NCBI RefSeq assembly: GCF_014132355.1
Contig: NZ_BLZO01000166.1
Coordinates: 1 to 34,521 of the forward strand
DNA length: 34,521 nucleotides
Reading direction: 5' to 3'
DNA from: Okeania sp. KiyG1
Lineage (GTDB): Bacteria > Cyanobacteriota > Cyanobacteriia > Cyanobacteriales > Microcoleaceae
This document shows, in pieces, positions 30,430 through 34,521 of this stretch (position 1 is the first letter of the stretch; the number at the start of each line of letters is the position of its first letter). A program made the translations under genes and the position numbers. The notes under the pieces were generated by a model. That model saw only the letters and a list, made by a program, of their open reading frames with translations. It had not been told where the DNA came from and did no database searches.

Positions 30430-31690
30430 ATGTGCACTGCCTACCAATACAAATTAAGGCCGAACAAAGAACAAATAGCCACAATAGAACTGTGGTTAGA
30501 ATTGTTACGTTGGCAGTACAACTATAGGTTAGGCGAGCGGTTTTCATGGTGGTCAGAAAACCGTTGTCCGGTTAATGCTTGCCCCTTAGTGATGCCAATT
30601 CCTCAACTAAGAGATAATCCAAATTATTACTCTCAGAAAAAGAATTTGGTCAATACCAAAGATAAATTTCGGGAGTACAAATTAATTCATTCTCAGGTAT
30701 GCCAGGATTGCATTAAACGGGTAAAACTAGCTTTTGTGCTTGTGGTTTAAAACAGATAAAAACGGTCAGCGATTAGGCAAACCAAGGTTTAAAGGAAAAG
30801 GTCGTTATCGTAGTTTTACTTATCCTCAAATCAAACAAGATTGCCTTGAAGGAAACAAGATTAATTTACCCAAAATAGGAAAAGTAAAATTAATTAAACA
30901 TCGACGATTACCAGATGGCTTTCACTCTTAAACTGCTACGATTAGCCGTAAAGCTGATGGGTATTATGTAACTTTATCTTTGGAGGATAAATCAGTTCCC
31001 ACGTTTAATTCTGATGTTAAACCCACAGCATAAAACACCCTAGGCATTGACATGGGATTAAAAGATTTCTTGGTAACAAGCGATGGAGAATCAGTTCCAA
31101 TTCCTCAATACTATCGCTCATCTCAAAAGCGATTAAAGACTTTGCAAAAACGTTTATCTCGAAAGAAAAAGGGAAGTAAAAGGTGGTTAAAGGCTGTAAA
31201 AGCTGTGGCTAAACAACATAAAAAAGTAGCCGATAAACGTAAATATTTTCATTTTAAAACAGCCAATGAATTGCTATCAAAAGCTGAAGTTATCGCCCAG
31301 ACGCGGAGCGGCGTGCCGGAGGCAAACTTAAATATTAAAGGACTAGCAAAGACCCGTTTGAGTAAATCAATTAATGATGCGATTTGGGGGTCAATTCCTG
31401 TCTATTTTGACTGTCAAAGCTGGAAATGCTGGAGGTGAAAACTATAGCTGTGAATCCTCAAAATACCAGCCAAGATTGCTCGAATTGCGGTGAAAAAGTT
31501 CCCAAAGAATTAAACATACGAACTCATTCTTGTCCCCATTGCGGTGTTGTGATTGACCGCGACTTGAATGCAGCAATAAATATCAAAAATAGGGCAGCAG
31601 GGCATTCCGTCCTTAAAGCACGCGCTTGTCCGACGGGGTACCGGGACTGCGAAACGAGAAGCCCACACTATAGCTTCAGCTTAGTGTGGG
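30430..31690 (+). pseudogene. tnpB: TnpB of the same IS605-type element, decayed
   Basis: Four overlapping fragments make one TnpB: the N-terminus YQYKLRPNKEQIATIELWL; an indel near 30740; KPRFKGKGRYRSFTYPQIKQ; in-frame stops at 30929-30931 and near 31031; then [16 protein letters not shown] (RuvC D), a frame change near 31390, and a zinc ribbon CSNCG...CPHCG with DRDLNAAINI (last RuvC D). The region of the catalytic Glu is disrupted by about 24 bp of GC-rich sequence in frame (TRSGVPEA, near 31296-31323). Another GC-rich insert follows SVLKA near 31620. The gene cannot make an active nuclease. Confidence 0.82.
31662..31690 (+). other. Right-end hairpin of the IS605-type element (possible omega-RNA scaffold end)
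   Basis: CCCACACTA pairs with TAGTGTGGG around an 11-nt loop, at the 3' end of the tnpB remnant. In IS605-type elements this right-end hairpin is the TnpA substrate, and the overlapping transcript is the TnpB guide RNA scaffold, with the guide lying just downstream. That role is known for the family; for this decayed copy it is inferred. Confidence 0.6.
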
Positions 31691-31705
31691 AGTATGTCAC
31701 CTACT

Positions 31706-32080
31706 TCACTTGAAAAGCTGTTTTAAAACATCCAGTCGAGAAATATCCCAATAGTCAATATGACTGTTAATCAATCCATCTGCATTGAGTTTCAATTCAC
31801 TCCATCCTGGTATTGCCATTCGAGGCTTCCAAGGCACAGGAGCTGTCCAACTAAGTGTCCAACGGGTTCTAATTAAATCTCCTGAGTGACTAATATCGTG
31901 TAAGTCAAGCTGAATATCATTAAACCAACTCTTAATAAAACCGATCATTTTTTGATAACGGTCAATTCCTCTAAATTTATTTAATGGGTCTTCAAAGTAA
32001 ACATTTTCTGCGTAAATACTGTAAGTTTGATCGACCGGAAATTTTTGATAATCTTGTTTAAGTATTGAAATAATATCCAT
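31706..32080 (-). CDS. DUF2358 protein (NTF2-like fold)
   Basis: A full-length protein of 124 residues starting MDIISILKQDYQKFPVDQTY. The blocks SIYAENVYFEDPLNKFRG, YQKMIGFIKSWF, TRWTLSWTAPVPWKPR and PGWSELKLNADGLINSHIDYW are the DUF2358 pattern, shared by cyanobacteria and chloroplasts and predicted to adopt an NTF2-like cone fold. The function is not established. The frame is intact. Its 3' end is only 15 bp from the IS605 right-end hairpin, so the element probably inserted just downstream without harming it. Confidence 0.9.
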   Translation of the reverse strand: MDIISILKQDYQKFPVDQTYSIYAENVYFEDPLNKFRGIDRYQKMIGFIKSWFNDIQLDLHDISHSGDLIRTRWTLSWTAPVPWKPRMAIPGWSELKLNADGLINSHIDYWDISRLDVLKQLFK

Positions 32081-32110
32081 TTTTTATTTGAATTTTTACT
32101 ACAAAATTAG

Positions 32111-32350
32111 GTAAGCATTTCCTGCGGAATGCTGCGCAAACAGCGGTCAGCTAGCCTCCTGTCGGAGGAACTGCGAACTTCAGCTAGCCTCCTATAGTCG
32201 TAACTACGTTATCAGCTATGAGTTATTAAGTCATTATCTTGGAAGAAGGAATTAGTATTCTAGAAGTGAAATAAGAGTGAAATAGTCCTTTCAGCTAACC
32301 TTGGTCATTGTTTGATTCTTTCTTTCAAAAGCTAATAGTTGAATGCCTAC
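32111..32350. mobile_element. MITE copy 4 (perfect 8-bp target duplication)
   Basis: A 240-bp element starts GTAAGCATTT and ends GTTGAATGCCTAC. It is flanked by AAAATTAG on both sides (32103-32110 and 32351-32358). Inside are one CCTGCGGAATGCTGCGCAAAC small repeat and two copies of the AGCCTCCT...GGAACTACG-type repeat. It lies upstream of the DUF2358 gene. The remaining sequence to 32505 shows no gene. Confidence 0.9.
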
Positions 32351-32505
32351 AAAATTAGAAACTTTCCATCAAATATGAAGTTCTACCCGCCACCTATGAA
32401 ACTTTTATTTATGTTCCCATGATTCGTCTTTTACTCAAACGTCTTGCTACATAAATTATGACTTTTCATAACCCTTCTAAAACCTAACATTTAACATTTT
32501 CTTAC

Positions 32506-33021
32506 TTATGGTTCCACTTCCGGCCATAAACGCTCTAATTGATAACGCCAAGCTGCCAAAGTTTTTTCACGATATTCTGAATTCATATCTATTTCACCCA
32601 TTAAACCTTCTGTATAAAAGCGTTCTAAAGTTTGCATGGTTGCTTCTAAAGTTTGTGCTTGAAGTTTTGCTGCTTTAATTACTTCGACAATCCGATTTTC
32701 TATTACTTCATTAAAATAACTAGATATACCTTGTTCTTTTAAATCAATCAATCTTTGAATAGCTTTACTAAAATCTTCTACTATTAATGTAGAAAAATGA
32801 TGCTGAAATACTCCCCATAATACATTTTCATATAAAGCATAGCGAGTTTCTAAAGTTAAATCAAAGTTAGCTTCAAGTAATTTATCAAGAAATGGTTGAG
32901 CATCTCCTTGAGGAGCAATCGGAATTAATATTCTCAGCCAACTTTTGTCTTCTGAAAGTAGAACTAAAAGTCGAAAATTAACTGTTTCTATTTGCCATGA
33001 AGTAGTAGATGGAATTGCCAA
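32506..33021 (-). CDS. Conserved-looking hypothetical protein
   Basis: A protein of at least 171 residues, acidic, with a mixed alpha/beta first half (WQIETVNFRLLVLLSEDKSW, LRILIPIAPQGDAQPFLDKL) and a helical second half ending LERLWPEVEP. The layout of strand, IPIAPQG loop, helix and LETRYALYENVLWGVFQH resembles YbjN or secretion-chaperone-like folds, but I cannot assign a family with confidence. The TTG at 33021 is the only start-like codon. The frame stays open and protein-like upstream to 33087 (FITDEGIRSNSNIKNLFEES) with no ATG or GTG, so the true start may have been altered or an unusual start is used. Confidence 0.6.
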   Translation of the reverse strand: MAIPSTTSWQIETVNFRLLVLLSEDKSWLRILIPIAPQGDAQPFLDKLLEANFDLTLETRYALYENVLWGVFQHHFSTLIVEDFSKAIQRLIDLKEQGISSYFNEVIENRIVEVIKAAKLQAQTLEATMQTLERFYTEGLMGEIDMNSEYREKTLAAWRYQLERLWPEVEP

Positions 33022-33270
33022 AGATTCTTCAAATAAATTTTTAATGTTTGAGTTACTTCTGATACCTTCATCAGTAATAAATTGATGTTATATAACTTGA
33101 TTACTTTGCTAATTATAGTGGTTTTTACAACAGTAGACTACAGTAAAAATGATAGATATACCTAAAGTTTAATAAGTTGGAGAAATAGTTGTATTCTATG
33201 AAACATAAAAACCTCTATAAATTGCACTGCTGAAGCTTAATATTAACCATTTCTAACTGATTCAATGATA

Positions 33271-33294
33271 AACCCCCGGTAAAGTCCGGGGGTT
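33271..33294 (-). terminator. Probable terminator of the DUF4912 gene
   Basis: AACCCCCGG and CCGGGGGTT arms around a 6-nt loop, followed on the minus strand by TTATC. It lies about 95 bp after the end of the DUF4912 gene. 33088-33390 otherwise shows only a HIP1 site (33314) and no gene. Confidence 0.7.
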
Positions 33295-33390
33295 ATTTAG
33301 CAAGCTAGCAATAAGCGATCGCTACTTATGCCTTAGTTATCAATAGTTAAAACAGAACCTGTTGACTCTACCTCAAAAATATGAGAATTG

Positions 33391-34521
33391 CTATACCCAT
33401 TCCAAAACAGCTTCTTGCTTTGTATTAGTGCGACGTTCGGGGGTTTCACGATTGAACTTCATGTGTATAGAGCGGTTTTGTTCGCCATCGACAGCCACTG
33501 CCATAATAGGATAATCAATTAAACCATCAGGGAAGGCCATCTGGAAACGGAAAGTACCATCAGAGTTGAGTTTAATAGGTCGTCCGCCAATAGTGACAGT
33601 AGCATCCGGTTCCGTTGCACCGTAAATAATAAGTTCGGCATCAGCAACTAACCAGAACTTGCGTGGGCGAACTGGTGGCATAGAAGCAGCAACACCGGAC
33701 ATATTCATGCCCATGCCTGAAGCAGTTAAACCGACACCAGACATATTCATGCCCATGCCGGAAGTGGTTAAACCAATACCAGACATAGTTTGACCTACAC
33801 CTGAAGCAGTTAAACCAATACCAGACATATTCATGCCCATGCCGGAAGCAGTTAAACCAACCCCTGACATACTCATGCCCATGCCCATACCGGAAGTGGT
33901 TAAACCAATACCGGACATAGTTTGACCTACCCCTGAAGCAGTTAAACCAACCCCTGACATACTCATGCCCATGCCCATGCCTGAAGTGGTTAAACCAATA
34001 CCGGACATAGTTTGACCTACACCTGAAGCAGTTAAACCTACACCGGACATAGTTTGACCTACACCTGAAGCAGTTAAACCAATACCAGACATATTCATGC
34101 CCATGCCGGAAGCAGTTAAACCAACCCCTGACATACTCATGCCCATGCCCATACCGGAAGTGGTTAAACCAATACCGGACATAGTTTGACCTACCCCCTG
34201 AAGCAGTTAAACCAACCCCTGACATACTCATGCCCATGCCCATGCCTGAAGTGGTTAAACCAATACCGGACATAGTTTGACCTACACCTGAAGCAGTTAA
34301 ACCTACACCGGACATACTCATGCCCATGCCCATGCCTGAAGTGGTTAAACCAATACCGGACATAGTTTGACCTACACCTGAAGCAGTTAAACCTACACCT
34401 GAAGCAGTTAAACCAATACCGGACATAGTTTGACCTACACCTGAAGCAGTTAAACCTACACCTGACATACTCATGCCCATGCCCATGCCTGAAGTGGTTA
34501 AACCAATACCAGACATAGTTT
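33391..34521 (-). CDS. DUF4912 protein with Met/Gly repeat region (5' end outside window, one frameshift)
   Basis: The C-terminal about 100 residues (PRKFWLVADAELIIYGATEP, VTIGGRPIKLNSDGTFRFQM, GEQNRSIHMKFNRETPERRT) match the cyanobacterial DUF4912 family, a beta-rich domain of unknown function. Upstream is a long low-complexity region made of 8-11 residue units such as MSGIGLTTSG, MGMGMSMSGVGLTASG and VGQT, reaching the window edge. The frame breaks at a C5 run (34194-34198) where all sister repeats have C4; removing one C joins the two halves. The Met/Gly repeats could form a flexible surface or a phase-separating segment (inference). The true start is not in the window. Confidence 0.8.
33660..34521. 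repeat. Met/Gly-coding tandem repeat
   Basis: Short units built from the plus-strand words GAAGCAGTTAAACC, GACATAGTTTGACC and CATGCCCATGCC alternate in irregular order. They encode the low-complexity region of the DUF4912 protein. Copy number and order are likely unstable, and short-read assembly here may be unreliable. Confidence 0.85.

Overview
The window looks like a chromosomal segment of a filamentous, AT-rich cyanobacterium of the Trichodesmium/Okeania/Microcoleaceae kind. Reasons: many HIP1 octamers (GCGATCGC); a cyanobacterial-type DnaN C-terminus; DUF2358, DUF4912, Uma2 and ArsA-HSP20 family genes; heptamer tandem repeats; IS607/IS605 TnpB remnants; and several families of tiny dispersed palindromes. 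The genus is inferred, not proven.

Layout. 1-725 is the 3' part of dnaN. 748-1312 holds two short inverted-repeat elements (MITEs) with 8-bp target duplications. 1345-2192 is an AbrB-type antitoxin followed by a broken PIN-domain toxin. 2455-3015 is a Uma2 nuclease gene with a terminator. 3691-6390 (minus) is a nest of decayed TnpB/IS607 material, including one ORF that joins two TnpB remnants.

6537-26322 is a roughly 20-kb one-direction accessory block and the centre of interest. It starts with a P-loop ATPase gene that overlaps, by ATGA, a 1447-residue protein with a degenerate NTPase-like N-terminus and about 34 near-identical TPRs. The pair is then repeated: ATPase 2 is split by a MITE with a perfect 8-bp target duplication, and TPR protein 2 carries one nonsense codon. 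A 1.36-kb array of about eighteen 76-bp repeats separates this second pair. Next come a roughly 1012-residue unrecognised protein, a 1.66-kb array of about fourteen 126-bp repeats, and a roughly 1247-residue helicase-like ATPase. The three genes ATPase 1, the 1012-residue protein and the helicase are each interrupted only by -1 frameshifts at homopolymer runs, six in total. Adding one base at each run restores a long, sensible protein. I read the block as a candidate NTP-dependent conflict or defence island: two copies of an ATPase plus dead-NTPase-TPR module and one large-protein plus helicase module.

26346-34521 holds a helix-turn-helix protein (minus), a glycine-zipper hypothetical, two partial copies of the arsA 3' end next to an intact arsA (minus), a decayed IS605-type element with both tnpA and tnpB broken, a DUF2358 gene (minus), another MITE, a conserved hypothetical (minus), a terminator, and the 3' part of a DUF4912 gene (minus) with Met/Gly-rich repeats and a one-base C-run insertion. 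I saw no rRNA, tRNA or CRISPR array.
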